DNA of 64,000 nucleotides from Martinezella rhizogenes (GCA_013322215.1 JAAMEZ010000006.1:372001-436000); one strand, 5' to 3'. Shown: positions 30,266 through 41,117, numbered from the stretch's first letter. The notes: a model not told the origin generated them from the sequence alone. Made by a program: numbers and translations.

Positions 30266-31387
30266 TCACCGCAGCTTCAGGGTGGAGAGGCCGACCATCG
30301 CCAGAATGACGGCAACGATCCAGAACCGCACGACGACCTGGCTCTCCGTCCAGCCCTTCTTTTCGAAGTGGTGGTGGATCGGCGCCATCAGGAAGACGCG
30401 GCGCTTGGTCATCTTGAAAAAGCCGACCTGGATGATGACGGAAAGCGCCTCGAGCACGAACAGGCCGCCGATGATCGCCATGACGATCTCGTGCTTGGTG
30501 GCGACGGCAACCGAACCGATCATGCCGCCGAGTGCCAGCGAGCCCGTGTCGCCCATGAAGATTGCGGCCGGCGGCGCATTGAACCACAGGAAGCCGAGAC
30601 CCGCGCCGATGACGGCGCCGAGCACCACCGCGAGCTCGCCCGTGCCGGGCACGAAATTGATCGCCAGATAGTCGGCAAAGACGAAGTTGCCGGCGAGATA
30701 GGAGATGATGCCGAAGGATGCAGCGGCGATCATGACGGGCACGATGGCAAGCCCGTCCAGGCCGTCCGTGAGGTTGACGGCATTGCCGGCGGCAACAATG
30801 ACGAAGGCGCCGAACAGCACGAAGAACATGCCGAGATTAAGCAGCAGGCTCTTGAAGAAGGGGAAGGCGACCGAGGAGCCGAAGGTCGAGCCGGCAGGGC
30901 CGGAGGACAATGCCGTCGTCATCATGAAGTAGACAGCGATGGCGGCAATGACGAATTCGATGCCGAGGCGCGCGCGACCGGAAAAGCCCTTGTCGCTCTG
31001 CTTGGTCACCTTGAGATAGTCGTCATAGAAGCCGATCGCGCCGAAGCCGAGTGTGACGAGCAGCGTGGCAACGACATAGACATTGGCAAGATCGGCCCAA
31101 AGCAGCGACGAGACGACGATACCGGCCAGAATCATCAGGCCGCCCATGGTCGGGGTACCGGCCTTCTTGAAATGCGTCTGCGGACCATCGGCGCGGATCG
31201 GCTGCCCTTTACCCTGACGCACGCGCAGGGAGGAGATGATTCGCGGTCCGAACAGGAAGACGATCAACGCTGATGTGAACAGGGCACCGCCGGTACGAAA
31301 TGTGATGTATCTGAACAGATTGAAGAATCTGAAGTGGGTACTGAAAAAATGAATATGGTCCGACAGTTCGGCAAGCCAGATCAGCAT
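30266..31387 (-). CDS. mraY: phospho-N-acetylmuramoyl-pentapeptide-transferase
   Basis: The 373-residue protein has ten predicted membrane helices and the MraY motifs [20 protein letters not shown], the catalytic loops [13 protein letters not shown] and [24 protein letters not shown], and [11 protein letters not shown]. It transfers phospho-MurNAc-pentapeptide to undecaprenyl phosphate to form lipid I. It is between murF and murD. Confidence 0.97.
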   Translation of the reverse strand: MLIWLAELSDHIHFFSTHFRFFNLFRYITFRTGGALFTSALIVFLFGPRIISSLRVRQGKGQPIRADGPQTHFKKAGTPTMGGLMILAGIVVSSLLWADLANVYVVATLLVTLGFGAIGFYDDYLKVTKQSDKGFSGRARLGIEFVIAAIAVYFMMTTALSSGPAGSTFGSSVAFPFFKSLLLNLGMFFVLFGAFVIVAAGNAVNLTDGLDGLAIVPVMIAAASFGIISYLAGNFVFADYLAINFVPGTGELAVVLGAVIGAGLGFLWFNAPPAAIFMGDTGSLALGGMIGSVAVATKHEIVMAIIGGLFVLEALSVIIQVGFFKMTKRRVFLMAPIHHHFEKKGWTESQVVVRFWIVAVILAMVGLSTLKLR

Positions 31388-31398
31388 AAGAGCCCTTT

Positions 31399-32859
31399 CT
31401 AAAGCCCCTGATGGGTTTGAGGGCCCGTGTCGGAAAATGCGGGAAACTTGTCAAGCAAGCCCGCTACGATCTTTCCAAACCCCATTCCCAGCGACGATTT
31501 CACCATCAAGACGTCGCCGGCGGCGACAGAATTGAGCGCGAATTCCGAGAGTTCCTCAGTCGTCTCGTGATATTCGACATGAACACTTTCCGGCAGCTCA
31601 TCCCTCAAAGCCGCCATCTCCGGACCGGCCAGCCAGACATGCTCGATACCGGCCGCCAGGAGCGGTCCGGCAAGATTTGCATGCACGCGCTGGGCATAAT
31701 CCCCCATTTCCAACATGTCACCGAGCATGGCGATCCGCCTGCCCGACCGTCCGCCCGGCCCTGCATGTGGCGATGTCGTCGCCAGCAGCGCGATGGCCGC
31801 GCGCATGGATGCAGGGTTGGCGTTGTAGCTTTCGTCGATCAGCGTGAAATAGCCGTTGCCGATCGCGCGCTTGTGGCGTTGTCCCCTGCCCTTTTCCGGC
31901 TGCAGGTCCGCTAGCGCATCGACCGCCTGATCGAGATCGGCCTCGACGAGCATGACCGCACCGAGCACGGCAAGCGCATTTTCCGCGATATGGCGGCCAG
32001 GCGCACCAAGCGCCACTTCCATGGTCTCGCCGCCGATGGTCAGCCAAAGCGTTGAATTCTCTTCCGAAGCATTGAACTCCGCGAGGCGCACATCGGCCTT
32101 GGCATGCTGGCCGAAGCTGTGCACGTGCTCGATGCCGGCCGCCACGGCGGCCTTCTCCAGCATCTCGAACTGATCGTTGTCGTGATTGAGAATGGCATGA
32201 CCGCCCGGCACGACGCCGTCGAAAATTTCCGCCTTCGCGGCAGCGATTTCGCTGATGCTATTGAAATTGCCGAGATGGGCCGGCGCGATCGTGGTGATGA
32301 TCGCCACGTGCGGCTGCACCATCTTGACGAGCGGCCTGATCTCTTCGGGATGGTTCATGCCGATCTCGAAAACGCCGAAATCGGTATCCTCGGGCATACG
32401 CGCCAATGTCAGCGGAACGCCCCAATGATTGTTGAAGGAAGCAACGGAGGCGTGCACCTTGCCCGAAGGCGTCAGCGCACGGCGCAGCATCTCCTTGGTC
32501 GTCGTCTTGCCGACGGAACCCGTGACGGCAATGATCTTCGCCTGCGTACGCTTGCGGGCAGCGACACCGAGCCGTGCAAGCGCCGCCAAGACATCATCCA
32601 CGACAACCTTCGGCACGGTCAGACTGCCCATTGCCGGCAGGCGTGCCTCACTGATGACGATGAAGGCTGCACCGTTCGCCATGGCAATATTGGCATAGTC
32701 GTGACCGTCGACGCGATCACCCTTGATCGCAAAGAAAGCCTCGCCGGGCTGGATGGAACGACTGTCGATGGAAATGCCCGTGATGCCAGCGGGCAGCGAT
32801 CCGACGAAGCGGCCCGAAATTGCAGCGATCAGATCCTCAGTTGTCCATAGCCAGTTCAA
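31399..32859 (-). CDS. murF: UDP-MurNAc-tripeptide--D-alanyl-D-alanine ligase
   Basis: The 486-residue Mur ligase has [22 protein letters not shown] loop [13 protein letters not shown] (113 onward), [16 protein letters not shown], and [15 protein letters not shown] in the C-terminal part. It joins the D-Ala-D-Ala made by DdlB to the UDP-tripeptide. The start overlaps the murE stop by 4 bp. Confidence 0.97.
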   Translation of the reverse strand: MNWLWTTEDLIAAISGRFVGSLPAGITGISIDSRSIQPGEAFFAIKGDRVDGHDYANIAMANGAAFIVISEARLPAMGSLTVPKVVVDDVLAALARLGVAARKRTQAKIIAVTGSVGKTTTKEMLRRALTPSGKVHASVASFNNHWGVPLTLARMPEDTDFGVFEIGMNHPEEIRPLVKMVQPHVAIITTIAPAHLGNFNSISEIAAAKAEIFDGVVPGGHAILNHDNDQFEMLEKAAVAAGIEHVHSFGQHAKADVRLAEFNASEENSTLWLTIGGETMEVALGAPGRHIAENALAVLGAVMLVEADLDQAVDALADLQPEKGRGQRHKRAIGNGYFTLIDESYNANPASMRAAIALLATTSPHAGPGGRSGRRIAMLGDMLEMGDYAQRVHANLAGPLLAAGIEHVWLAGPEMAALRDELPESVHVEYHETTEELSEFALNSVAAGDVLMVKSSLGMGFGKIVAGLLDKFPAFSDTGPQTHQGL

Positions 32860-34319
32860 GACTTAAGTTCCTCCAATGCTTTGCGCAATTCGGCATGGTC
32901 GGAGAACGGCAGCGTCACGCCGCCGATCGTCTGACCTTCCTCATGCCCCTTGCCGGCGACGATCAGCGTATCGCCGGATTTCAGCAGTCCGACTGCCTTG
33001 CGGATCGCCTCGGCGCGATCGCCGATCTCCGTCGCGCAGGCGGCAGCCGCCATGATCTCCGCGCGGATCGTTGCCGGATCCTCGGAGCGCGGATTGTCGT
33101 CGGTGACAACGACGACATCGGCAAGACGGCAGGCGATCTCGCCCATGATCGGACGTTTGCCACGATCGCGATCCCCACCGCAGCCGAAAACGACGATGAC
33201 GCGCCCCGTCGTGAACGGCCGCACCGAATTCAGGACGTTTTCAAGCGCATCCGGCTTGTGGGCATAGTCAACATAGGCAAGCGCGCCGTCATGCGTATGA
33301 CCGACGAGCTCCAGGCGGCCGGACGCACCGACAAGCTTCTCCAGTGCCGCCATGGCGACCGATGCGGCAACGCCGGTCGAGATTGCGAGACCGGCAGCGA
33401 CAAGCGCATTGGCGATCTGGAAATCTCCGGCAAGCGGGATATGAACTTCGAAGATGTCGTCATCGACATGCACCTCGGCGATCTGCTTGTGCCGGAAGTG
33501 CTCGACGCGCTTCAACGCAAGGAAATCGCCCTTGCGCCCGACTGTGCGGACATCCTGCCCCGCATCGCGGGCAGCAGCAATTGCCTGAGGGGACCACGCG
33601 TCATCGGCAAAGATAACGGTCGGCGAGCCCTTCGGCAGCAAGTCGCGGAATAGCCGCATCTTGGCGGCCATATAATCCTCGACCGTCGGATGATAATCCA
33701 TGTGATCGCGGCCAAGATTGGTGAAGCCGGCGGCGGCAAGCTTCACGCCATCAAGCCGAAACTGGTCGAGGCCATGGCTGGATGCTTCCATAGCCGCATG
33801 CGTGACACCCTCGTCGGCAAGCTCGGCCAGCAGCTTGTGCAGCGACACCGGATCGGGCGTCGTCAACGCACCATATTCGTTGCGGGTCGGCGAAACGACG
33901 CCGGTCGTGCCGATCATGGCGGCGGGGTGGCCGGCATAGGCCCAGATTTGCCGTGTGAAGGAAGCAACCGAGGTCTTGCCCGCAGTTCCCGTCACAGCCA
34001 CCATCGTTTCCGGCTGCCGTCCGTAGAAACGTGCAGCGGCGACAGCGAGGAACCGGCGTGGCTCGGAGACCTGCAAGACGGGCACATTACCGGCGTTGGC
34101 CTCATGACCCGCAACGATGACGGAGGCACCGCGCGAAACAGCGTCGGCGATGAAACTCGCGCCATCGGCCTTCGTGCCGGCAACGGCGACAAATGCCATG
34201 CCTGGCACCACCTTGCGGCTGTCGGCAGAGATCCCGCTTATCTCAAGATCGCCAAGCGCCCCGCCAATATGTGTGTTGAGTTCCGGAAACGCATTCCCGG
34301 CAATATCCCGCAAGTTCAT
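32856..34319 (-). CDS. murE: UDP-MurNAc-dipeptide--meso-diaminopimelate ligase
   Basis: The 487-residue Mur ligase has [22 protein letters not shown] loop [18 protein letters not shown] (109 onward) and the C-terminal specificity motif DNPR ([14 protein letters not shown]), which marks meso-diaminopimelate rather than L-Lys as substrate. It adds the third residue of the peptide stem. It lies between ftsI (66 bp upstream) and murF. Confidence 0.97.
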   Translation of the reverse strand: MNLRDIAGNAFPELNTHIGGALGDLEISGISADSRKVVPGMAFVAVAGTKADGASFIADAVSRGASVIVAGHEANAGNVPVLQVSEPRRFLAVAAARFYGRQPETMVAVTGTAGKTSVASFTRQIWAYAGHPAAMIGTTGVVSPTRNEYGALTTPDPVSLHKLLAELADEGVTHAAMEASSHGLDQFRLDGVKLAAAGFTNLGRDHMDYHPTVEDYMAAKMRLFRDLLPKGSPTVIFADDAWSPQAIAAARDAGQDVRTVGRKGDFLALKRVEHFRHKQIAEVHVDDDIFEVHIPLAGDFQIANALVAAGLAISTGVAASVAMAALEKLVGASGRLELVGHTHDGALAYVDYAHKPDALENVLNSVRPFTTGRVIVVFGCGGDRDRGKRPIMGEIACRLADVVVVTDDNPRSEDPATIRAEIMAAAACATEIGDRAEAIRKAVGLLKSGDTLIVAGKGHEEGQTIGGVTLPFSDHAELRKALEELKS

Positions 34320-34385
34320 CGAATGTACTTTTCGCCTTCTCGATCAGTCCGCCCCTCGCGAATCGACGTGTGTATTCTTTCACGC

Positions 34386-36140
34386 TTAATAAGACGCCAG
34401 CAAGGCCGAGTCATCTTTTCCAAAACTGGGCTGTACCCCGAGAATCGGCGCCGAGCGGGCGACGATATCACGGGCGATCGGCAAGGCCGTGAAGGCCGAA
34501 ATCGTTCCGCCGCCGCGCTCGCCGCTCTTCGGCTCGTCGATGAAGGTCATGACGATGTATTGCGGATTGTCGATCGGAAACACAGCCATAAAGGTATTGA
34601 AGTTCAGCGTATTGGAATACCGGCCGTTGACGACCTTATCGGCCGTGCCGGTCTTGCTGCCGACATTGTAGCCGGGAACGCGTGCATTGCGACCCGAGCC
34701 TCTCGTGCCGTTGAACTCGAGAAGAAAGCGGACGTCGTCGCTGGTGCTCTTCTTCACGACCATCTTGGCAATGGCATCCGCCTGGTCGCGCGTGCGCGGC
34801 AGGAAGGTCGGCTCGATCAGCTTACCGCCATTGACGAGTGCGGCTCCCGCGACAGCTGTCTGCAGCGGCGTCGTCGAGACACCATGACCGAAGGAGATCG
34901 TGATAGAATTGATCTTTTTCCAGACGCGTGGCTGCGACGGCATTTTCACCTCGGGCAATTCGGTCTGCATCTTCGTGAGTAGGCCGATACGGGTGAGGAA
35001 TTCCTTATGGCCATCGATACCAACGAGATCGGCGATCTTGGCCGTGCCGATGTTCGAGGAATACTGGAAAATTTCAGGAACGGTCAAAACGCGACGCTGG
35101 CCGTGGAAATCCTTGATGGTAAAGCCACCGATACGGATCGGATTAGTGGCATCGAAGGCATTACGCAACGTTATCTTGCCATCATCCAGCGCCATCGCCA
35201 TGGTGAAGGTCTTGAAGGTCGATCCCATTTCGAACGTTCCGTTCGTCATGCGGTTGAGCCAGCCTTCGGTGGCGCCCTCGTTCGGATAATTCGGATCGAA
35301 GTCGGGAGCCGAGGCCAAGCCTAGCACCTCACCCGTATGCACGTCGAGCACCGCGGCGCCCGCGCCCTTGGCCTGAAAATTCTTCACTGCGTTGACGACC
35401 GCATCGCGGACAATACCCTGCACGCGCAGATCGATCGAAAGCTTCACCGGCTGCAGCGGCTGATCGTTGGTCATGCCGGCAGCAGCGAGATCGGCAAGCC
35501 CCTGGTCGTCGATATATCTCTCCATTCCGGCAACGCCGCGATTGTCGATATTGACGTAGCCGAGAATGTGAGGAGCGGTCGTACCGCCTGGATAGAAGCG
35601 GCGCTTCTCGGGGCGGAAGCCGATACCGGGAATGCCGAGCGCCAGAATCTGGCTCTGCTGCTTCGGCGTCAGCTGCCGACGCAGCCAGGCAAAGTGCGAG
35701 GACTTCGCCGAAAGCTTCTTATAGGTCGACTTGGCGTCGAGATCCGGCAGGACCTTGCGCAATTCCTCAACAGCTTCGTCCACATCGATGATCTTGTTCG
35801 GCTCGGCAAACAGCGAGACGGTGCGGATGTCGGTTGCAAGCAGGGCGCCGTTGCGGTCGACGATATCAGGGCGCGAGGCCATCAGACGATCCGGCGGCAG
35901 AATGCTCGACGTCATATCCGGCAAGGTCATGGCGAACTGGGCAAGCCGGCCGCCGATCACGCAGTAGACTGCAACGAAGCTCGCGACCAACAGGACGACG
36001 CGGCTTTTTGCCTGATTGGACTTGCGCTTACGCACGCCCTCGAAGCTCGAACGAGAGGATCCGTCGCCCGGGCGGTTGTTGCCGTCAGTGGAGAAGTGGG
36101 CCTTGCTCTTCAGGACCATGATGCGAGAAAGAAAAGACAT
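34386..36140 (-). CDS. ftsI: septal peptidoglycan transpeptidase FtsI (PBP3)
   Basis: The 584-residue class B penicillin-binding protein has a basic cytoplasmic tail of about 45 residues and one membrane segment (48-64). The pedestal domain includes RPDIVDRNGALLATDI. The transpeptidase domain carries the SxxK motif STFK (Ser307), SSN (361-363) and KTG (496-498). It cross-links septal peptidoglycan. The start shares one base with the ftsL stop (TAATG), so translation is coupled. Confidence 0.97.
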   Translation of the reverse strand: MSFLSRIMVLKSKAHFSTDGNNRPGDGSSRSSFEGVRKRKSNQAKSRVVLLVASFVAVYCVIGGRLAQFAMTLPDMTSSILPPDRLMASRPDIVDRNGALLATDIRTVSLFAEPNKIIDVDEAVEELRKVLPDLDAKSTYKKLSAKSSHFAWLRRQLTPKQQSQILALGIPGIGFRPEKRRFYPGGTTAPHILGYVNIDNRGVAGMERYIDDQGLADLAAAGMTNDQPLQPVKLSIDLRVQGIVRDAVVNAVKNFQAKGAGAAVLDVHTGEVLGLASAPDFDPNYPNEGATEGWLNRMTNGTFEMGSTFKTFTMAMALDDGKITLRNAFDATNPIRIGGFTIKDFHGQRRVLTVPEIFQYSSNIGTAKIADLVGIDGHKEFLTRIGLLTKMQTELPEVKMPSQPRVWKKINSITISFGHGVSTTPLQTAVAGAALVNGGKLIEPTFLPRTRDQADAIAKMVVKKSTSDDVRFLLEFNGTRGSGRNARVPGYNVGSKTGTADKVVNGRYSNTLNFNTFMAVFPIDNPQYIVMTFIDEPKSGERGGGTISAFTALPIARDIVARSAPILGVQPSFGKDDSALLASY

Positions 36141-36661
36141 TATTCCCTCACCGATCCCGTTGCCATGTTGTCGACATCCGGCTTCTTGCGCTTGGCAAGG
36201 GCGGGTGGTTTCGGCCTCGGCGCCGGAGCGGCAGCCACATCGGCAATGGCCTTCCTGATCTGCGCATCCGTCGTATCGCCATTGCTCGAGGCGACCGACG
36301 CGCCGCTCTTGGCGCCACCTGCCTTGCCGCTCTTCGGATCGTTGGAGGCCGTTACCGTTGGCGGCGGAAGCTGCGAACGCAGCATCGGCAATTCGCTCGG
36401 CTGAACGATCGCCGTCGAGAGCGTCGGCTGCAGCTGAAGTTCGCTATTATAGTTGTTGACGAGGCGCTCGAGCCGGTTCGGCTGAGAAACCAGCGCCCAG
36501 TCCGCCTTGAGGAGATCGATCGTATCCCTCTCAAGCTTGATTTCGGATTCGAGGCGATGAACCTCCTCCAGCTTCAGCTCGGCACGATGCTTGATCGTAT
36601 AGGTCACGCTGGCCATGGCCGTCATGACGCCGATCAGCACGATGTCAAAAGTCTTCAGCAT
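36140..36661 (-). CDS. ftsL: cell division protein FtsL
   Basis: The 173-residue product from ATG 36661 begins MLKTFDIVLIGVMTAMASVTY, a single membrane segment. A heptad-rich region follows (KHRAELKLEEVHRLESEIKLERDTIDLLKADWALVSQP), as in FtsL, and then a Pro/Ala-rich tail. FtsL joins FtsQ and FtsB and activates FtsWI. The gene starts one base after the rsmH stop. The frame is open upstream into rsmH, but that is overlap and not part of the protein. Confidence 0.92.
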   Translation of the reverse strand: MLKTFDIVLIGVMTAMASVTYTIKHRAELKLEEVHRLESEIKLERDTIDLLKADWALVSQPNRLERLVNNYNSELQLQPTLSTAIVQPSELPMLRSQLPPPTVTASNDPKSGKAGGAKSGASVASSNGDTTDAQIRKAIADVAAAPAPRPKPPALAKRKKPDVDNMATGSVRE

Positions 36662-36662
36662 T

Positions 36663-37688
36663 TTAGCCCCCAAGCTTTCCGAGACTGGCGAGATTGGGCA
36701 GATCGAAAATCGAAAGATCTGCAGCCTCCGCCGGAGCCAAAGTGCGAACCCCCGCACGCAATTTGGCCGAACGAGCGCGCGGATTGACTTCCGCCTCAGC
36801 GTCACTCGCAGAAATCATCGACTTGCCGACCGGCTCGAAGGTGGCAGGCCGCTCATTTACGATCGGCATGTGACGCGATCCGGCAGCACGGCCCGAGCGA
36901 TCGGCAAAGAACTTCTTGACGATCCGGTCTTCCAGCGAATGGAAGGTGACAACAACGAGGCGGCCGCCCGGCTTGAGGGCGCGCTCTGCCGCAAACAATG
37001 CCTGGGCCAGCTCGCCGAGCTCGTCATTGACGAAAATCCGCAAGGCCTGGAAGACCCGCGTCGCCGGATGAATCTTGTCCTTGGCCTTTCGCGGCGTCAC
37101 GATCTCGATCAGCCCGGCCAGATCGCGGGTGGTCACGAAGGGAGCTTCTGCACGATGCTTCTCGATCGCATGCGCGATGCGCGGCGCCTGCTTTTCCTCG
37201 CCCAGAAACACGAAGATGCGAATGAGATCGGCGAGCTTTGCGCGATTGACGACATCTGCGGCCGATACGCCGCTTGCCGACATGCGCATATCGAGCGGGC
37301 CGTTCTTGCTGAAGGAAAAGCCGCGCTCGGCTTCGTCGATCTGCATGGACGAGACGCCGATATCGAGCACGACGCCATCAAGGCCGCCATCGGGCGCGTG
37401 ATCGGCCAGCTCGGAAAACTGCGATTGAATAAGATTGAGGTGGCCGGCATGGACAGAAACGAGCGCCTGCCCTGCAGCAATCGCCGTCGGATCGCGATCG
37501 AGCGCGATCACATTGGCACCGGCCTTGAGGATGGCCGACGTATAACCGCCAGCCCCGAACGTTCCATCGAGGATGATCTTGCCGGGCGCCGGAGCCAGCG
37601 CCTCGATCACTTCTGGAAGAAGAACCGGAATGTGACGAACTGGTCCGCCACCGGCATCAGAAGAACCTCCGCCTGAATTCGCCGCCAT
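36663..37688 (-). CDS. rsmH: 16S rRNA (cytosine-1402-N4) methyltransferase RsmH
   Basis: The 341-residue protein from ATG 37688 has [17 protein letters not shown], the SAM-binding [14 protein letters not shown] and [47 protein letters not shown] and [16 protein letters not shown]. It methylates C1402 of 16S rRNA. The same frame stays open to 38330, but that part runs across mraZ in another frame and is not protein-like. It starts 14 bp after the mraZ stop. Confidence 0.96.
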   Translation of the reverse strand: MAANSGGGSSDAGGGPVRHIPVLLPEVIEALAPAPGKIILDGTFGAGGYTSAILKAGANVIALDRDPTAIAAGQALVSVHAGHLNLIQSQFSELADHAPDGGLDGVVLDIGVSSMQIDEAERGFSFSKNGPLDMRMSASGVSAADVVNRAKLADLIRIFVFLGEEKQAPRIAHAIEKHRAEAPFVTTRDLAGLIEIVTPRKAKDKIHPATRVFQALRIFVNDELGELAQALFAAERALKPGGRLVVVTFHSLEDRIVKKFFADRSGRAAGSRHMPIVNERPATFEPVGKSMISASDAEAEVNPRARSAKLRAGVRTLAPAEAADLSIFDLPNLASLGKLGG

Positions 37689-37702
37689 TCCGCTTCTCCG
37701 CT

Positions 37703-38143
37703 CTATTCCGAGCGCCTGCCCGCCAGCCTGCGCTCCTCTCGTGCCTGCGACTGCAAGGCCAGGAAGGCCTCCGGTCGCCACAATTGAAAATGATCCGCCC
37801 GACCGACAAAGGTCACTTCGCCTGCAATTCCGGTAAAGTCGCGGATGAAATCCGTGACCATCAACCGCCCTTCGGCGTCGAGCTTCATGAAGACCCCGCC
37901 CCCGTGAATGAGGAGCGACATCTGGTTCGCCGCCGGCGAAAACGGATCGTCCGCCGCAATCTGCCGCTCGAAGCGATCGAGCAGATCGAGACCGCCGACG
38001 CTGATCGCCGGAAACACAAAATCCTGAAAGCAGTACAGCTCCTGGATATTGCGCTCCGCCAGTACGGAACGAAAGGCCGCAGGCACGGAAACCCGCCCCT
38101 TGGAATCGATCCGGTTGGTCGCATTTGACAGGAAGCGGTTCAT
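37703..38143 (-). CDS. mraZ: transcriptional regulator MraZ
   Basis: The 146-residue protein from ATG 38143 has two AbrB/SpoVT-like MraZ repeats: [15 protein letters not shown] near the N-terminus and [16 protein letters not shown] in the second half, each with the DxxGR core. MraZ forms a ring that binds TGGG direct repeats and represses its own dcw operon. Four such repeats lie upstream at 38320-38353. It is the first gene of the cluster. Confidence 0.96.
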   Translation of the reverse strand: MNRFLSNATNRIDSKGRVSVPAAFRSVLAERNIQELYCFQDFVFPAISVGGLDLLDRFERQIAADDPFSPAANQMSLLIHGGGVFMKLDAEGRLMVTDFIRDFTGIAGEVTFVGRADHFQLWRPEAFLALQSQAREERRLAGRRSE

Positions 38144-38319
38144 GACGCGAAACACCCGTCCCCCATGACCCGCAAGCCGCTACTCGCTTACAGGCACAGC
38201 CAAAATCGGACACAGCTTCGCAAGCCGAAAGAGCCGACACCCTCTCGACACCCCCAGAACGGGAGCAATCATGGCTTTGCGATGATTGGGCTCTGATTTG
38301 CCCTTGTGCAGTGTTGTTT

Positions 38320-38353
38320 TGGGATACCATGGGACCATATGGGCGTCAATGGG
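38320..38353. promoter_or_regulatory. MraZ-box array, four TGGG repeats at 10-bp period
   Basis: TGGG occurs at 38320, 38330, 38340 and 38350, exactly one helical turn apart, about 180 bp upstream of the mraZ start; a further TGGG lies at 38287. E. coli MraZ is known to bind direct TGGG repeats with 10-bp spacing. The rest of the 38144-38570 interval holds no gene that I can recognise. Confidence 0.8.
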
Positions 38354-38398
38354 ATGAAGCCACGTCAGACGCGGCCGCAGCCTGAATATTCATAAGAC

Positions 38399-38421
38399 GT
38401 TAAGTTTAACGAAAGGTTAGG
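38399..38421. promoter_or_regulatory. CtrA-like TTAA-rich site upstream of mraZ
   Basis: CGTTAA-GT-TTAACG (38399-38412) overlaps TTAA-N7-TTAGG. This resembles the TTAA-rich patch upstream of ddlB and the CtrA consensus, with two mismatches. Confidence 0.2.
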
Positions 38422-38574
38422 ATCGGCTTCAGGAGACGTCCCGAAACGGATTGTTTTCACAAGCGAAAACCCTCGCCCACCGAGGCCGGGAACCCCAGAA
38501 ACTCAGGGCATTCGGCAGCGTCCAAAATTATTTCGCGGGAGCGTCGGACGCGCCTTTCGAAGTGACGCGATGAT

Positions 38575-38976
38575 TTGCCAGTTGGCCTGTAAGCCGGGTT
38601 CTGTATGGCTCCGACCGAGGCCGGAACGTGGCAGCCATTCATCTGGGACGGCGCTTGCGCGACGCCTCTTGCAACCCACCCGGATGACCGGCCCGGAAAC
38701 AGGCTGGAGCGCTTGCGCGCTCCGTGTCATCCCTATTCGGTTTTGCTCCCGGTGGGGTTTTCCGTGCCGTCGCTGTTTCCAGAGACGCGGTGGGCTCTTA
38801 CCCCACCCTTTCACCCTTACCCGATCCTGAGATCGGGCGGTTTGCTTTCTGTGGCACTTTCCCTGAGGTTGCCCCCGCCGGACGTTATCCGGCACCGTGT
38901 TTCCGTGGAGCCCGGACTTTCCTCACCTCATCGCCTTTCGGCATTGATGAAGCGCGGCTGCCCGGCCAACTGGCAC
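38575..38976 (-). ncRNA. rnpB: RNase P RNA (class A)
   Basis: On the minus strand the P1 stem is GCCAGTTGGCC (38974-38964) with GGCCAACTGGC (38587-38577). The 5' conserved block GAGGAAAGTCCGGGCTCC and the 3' block ACAGAACCCGGCTTACAGG, which form the P4 pseudoknot region of bacterial type A RNase P RNA, are both present. The RNA is the catalytic subunit that matures tRNA 5' ends. The length of about 400 nt fits alphaproteobacteria. Ends are set from the P1 helix and may be a few bases off. Confidence 0.95.
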
Positions 38977-39040
38977 AGGCTCATTAACCGAGACCGCTCG
39001 CAATTGCCATCGAAATATGCTGATTTGTGAAGAGCGGATG

Positions 39041-40234
39041 TCAGTTGCGGAAATGCGCTGAGAAATCCGTGCTGTAGCCTTCGTCCTTGATTCGACCTGC
39101 GAGCAGCATCTCCGCCCCGAGCCTGCCGATTTCATCTGAACTCTTGGCAGCCGTGCCGCAGCCGCCCGTCAGAACCGCAACGCGCGGCGAAGAGGTGTAG
39201 CCGATCATGGGGTAGCCGGTCGGCGAATAGGAGACAGCGCAGGAATTGGTGAAAGCCGGTGGCCGTTTTACGCCAGGAACGAGCCAGTGGAATATCCGCA
39301 CCAGATGCTCGCGCGCCTTCTCGCGGCCGGCGGTACGGAACCATGCGCGCAGTTCCGCCTCGGTCTTGAATTGCAGATCGTCGGGATCGCCACCGATCTT
39401 CATGTAGTATTTGCCATCCGGATAGCGGATCGGCGGCAACATGTAGATGCTGTCCACATCGTCAGCTGCTTTCGATATCAGCGAAGGCATGCCGGAAAGC
39501 GCCTCAGCCTCGGTCTCACTGACCTCGAAGAAAGTGACCGTGCGGCCATAAACCTTCATCTCAACCGGCTGCTGCAAGAGATTCTCGGCAATGGAGAAAC
39601 CGCCGGCGGCGAGCAATATTCTTTCGGCGCTGAATGTCTCGCCCTCGGCGGTTGTCACGGCTGCAAATCCGCCCTCGTCGCGGATCGACAGCGCCGTCTG
39701 CTTGATGACGCGCGCGCCGGCTTTCTCTGCCAGCAGAGACTGCGCCTTGACCAGCCGGCGCGGGCTGATATGGCCGGCCCCGTGCGGTTCGAACACCCCT
39801 TCGCTTCCCGATGCGAAGGAGAAGAAGGGAAACCTCGCCTTGAGCTCGGCATCGTCGAGAATGTCCGTCTGTACGCCGAGACGTCCGGCCGCTTCTACGA
39901 CATCACCGACATAACTCGTTTCGCCGCCCCGCTTCGGACCGACGACAAGGCAGCCGACCGGCGCATAGAATTGGATGCCGCTATCCCGTTCGATATCCGC
40001 ATAGCGACTGATCGAACGGTTTGCGAGGCGAGCCCAATCCGTGTCCGGATCGATCGTGCGGGTGATGCGGCCCTCATCGTAATGACTGCCGAAGACGCCC
40101 TGATGGCTGGCGCGATCTTCAGGTTCATCCGGCCCGATGACGGCAACGCCGTCCGTTTGGTTTGCCAGGTGACGGGCAGCCGCTGCTCCCATCATGCCCC
40201 GGCCAACGACGATGAACCTGAAATCCGCTGCCAT
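39041..40234 (-). CDS. FAD-dependent amine oxidase-like oxidoreductase (DAO family)
   Basis: The 397-residue protein from ATG 40234 starts MAADFRFIVVGRGMMGAAAARHLA, a Rossmann FAD site in which the second Gly position is Arg (GRGMMG). The DAO fold follows, with RILLAAGGFSIAENLL and AVSYSPTGYPMIGYTSSPRVAVLTGGCGTAAKSSDEIGRLGAEML at the C-terminus. It resembles sarcosine oxidase and N-methyl-tryptophan oxidase (SolA) in length and order. The substrate is unknown. No partner genes are evident. Confidence 0.83.
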   Translation of the reverse strand: MAADFRFIVVGRGMMGAAAARHLANQTDGVAVIGPDEPEDRASHQGVFGSHYDEGRITRTIDPDTDWARLANRSISRYADIERDSGIQFYAPVGCLVVGPKRGGETSYVGDVVEAAGRLGVQTDILDDAELKARFPFFSFASGSEGVFEPHGAGHISPRRLVKAQSLLAEKAGARVIKQTALSIRDEGGFAAVTTAEGETFSAERILLAAGGFSIAENLLQQPVEMKVYGRTVTFFEVSETEAEALSGMPSLISKAADDVDSIYMLPPIRYPDGKYYMKIGGDPDDLQFKTEAELRAWFRTAGREKAREHLVRIFHWLVPGVKRPPAFTNSCAVSYSPTGYPMIGYTSSPRVAVLTGGCGTAAKSSDEIGRLGAEMLLAGRIKDEGYSTDFSAHFRN

Positions 40235-40312
40235 GCTGTAACCCTCATCCATAGTCGCGATTTCGATAGCACGGAAAGCGATTCCGCCCTACTCGAAATC
40301 CTAGCATGAATG

Positions 40313-40870
40313 TCAATCCAGAAGTGCAAGCACCTTGCCGCAATAGCGCTTCGAGATCGGGTTCATGCGCGTGGCACCATGCCCGGCATTGTATTTGAGG
40401 ATGGTGTTGCAGGTCGGACCGCCGCCGAGATCCTGTGCCATGGCAAGATATTTCATGCCGAACTTGATGTTCGTCTCGGGATCGTACAGCCCCTTGGCTC
40501 GTCCGGAATATCCCATCAGCCGGGCCGTTGCCGGCTTGATCTGCATCAGGCCGATCTCGCCCGCGCTACCCCGGGTTTGCGGATTAAAATTGCTTTCGAT
40601 CTTGATGACGGCGGTCGCCAGTTCAACTGCAACGCCGTTTTGCTTGGCATATTTGGCAATCAGTGCGGAATAGCGATTTTGCCGTGCGAAGGAGGTCTCG
40701 GCGTCGCGCAATTCGGCGGGAACATTGGGAACCGGAAAGCCGGTGGTGCGGCTGACGATCTTGAGAGGAACAGTTTTCTGTTTTGCGTGACGCTGGCCCG
40801 CAAAGGCGCAATCATATCCCACCAGCAGCACGCCCACGCATGCCACAGCCGCAACAATCAAATTTTTCAT
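40313..40870 (-). CDS. lytic transglycosylase (SLT domain)
   Basis: The 185-residue secreted protein from ATG 40870 has a signal peptide (LIVAAVACVGVLLVGYDCAFA). Its SLT domain has the catalytic Glu in ATAVIKIESNFNPQTRGSAGEIGLMQIKPATA, then LYDPETNIKFGMKYLA and LKYNAGHGATRMNPISKRYC. It cleaves the MurNAc-GlcNAc bond to anhydro-MurNAc in the periplasm. The upstream interval carries a 26-bp palindrome at 41092. Confidence 0.9.
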   Translation of the reverse strand: MKNLIVAAVACVGVLLVGYDCAFAGQRHAKQKTVPLKIVSRTTGFPVPNVPAELRDAETSFARQNRYSALIAKYAKQNGVAVELATAVIKIESNFNPQTRGSAGEIGLMQIKPATARLMGYSGRAKGLYDPETNIKFGMKYLAMAQDLGGGPTCNTILKYNAGHGATRMNPISKRYCGKVLALLD

Positions 40871-41091
40871 GTAGTCTTTTGTCTCCAGGGGCGGGACCGC
40901 GGACAGCACAAGCCATCACGTCCGGCTGGAGGCAAAAAGAGCCGCCGGAATGCACAGTCCCCATTGGTCGTCTACGGCCGCGCGACACACAAACCCAGAC
41001 GGCGCGACCGCCGTTCAGCGAGCGTCGTTAGACCAATGCAATGCGGAGATAATAGGGAAAAGCTGTGGCGTAGCAGGGAGTTACGCTTTTT

Positions 41092-41117
41092 TGCATCTAT
41101 AGCCGGCTATAGATGCA
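41092..41117. promoter_or_regulatory. perfect 26-bp palindrome
   Basis: TGCATCTATAGCC followed directly by its reverse complement, with no loop. It lies 20 bp beyond the amidase stop and 222 bp upstream of the SLT gene. Five T precede it on the plus strand; on the minus strand the stem is followed by A, so it does not look like a terminator of the amidase transcript. A dimeric regulator site is the simplest explanation. Confidence 0.6.

Noticed and set aside
37689..38330. In-frame N-terminal extension of rsmH
   Set aside because: It runs across mraZ in another frame; RsmH family proteins start near 37688.
38605..39030. 141-codon frame opposite rnpB
   Set aside because: Antisense frames over RNase P RNA are well-known false genes; the RNA structure explains this region.
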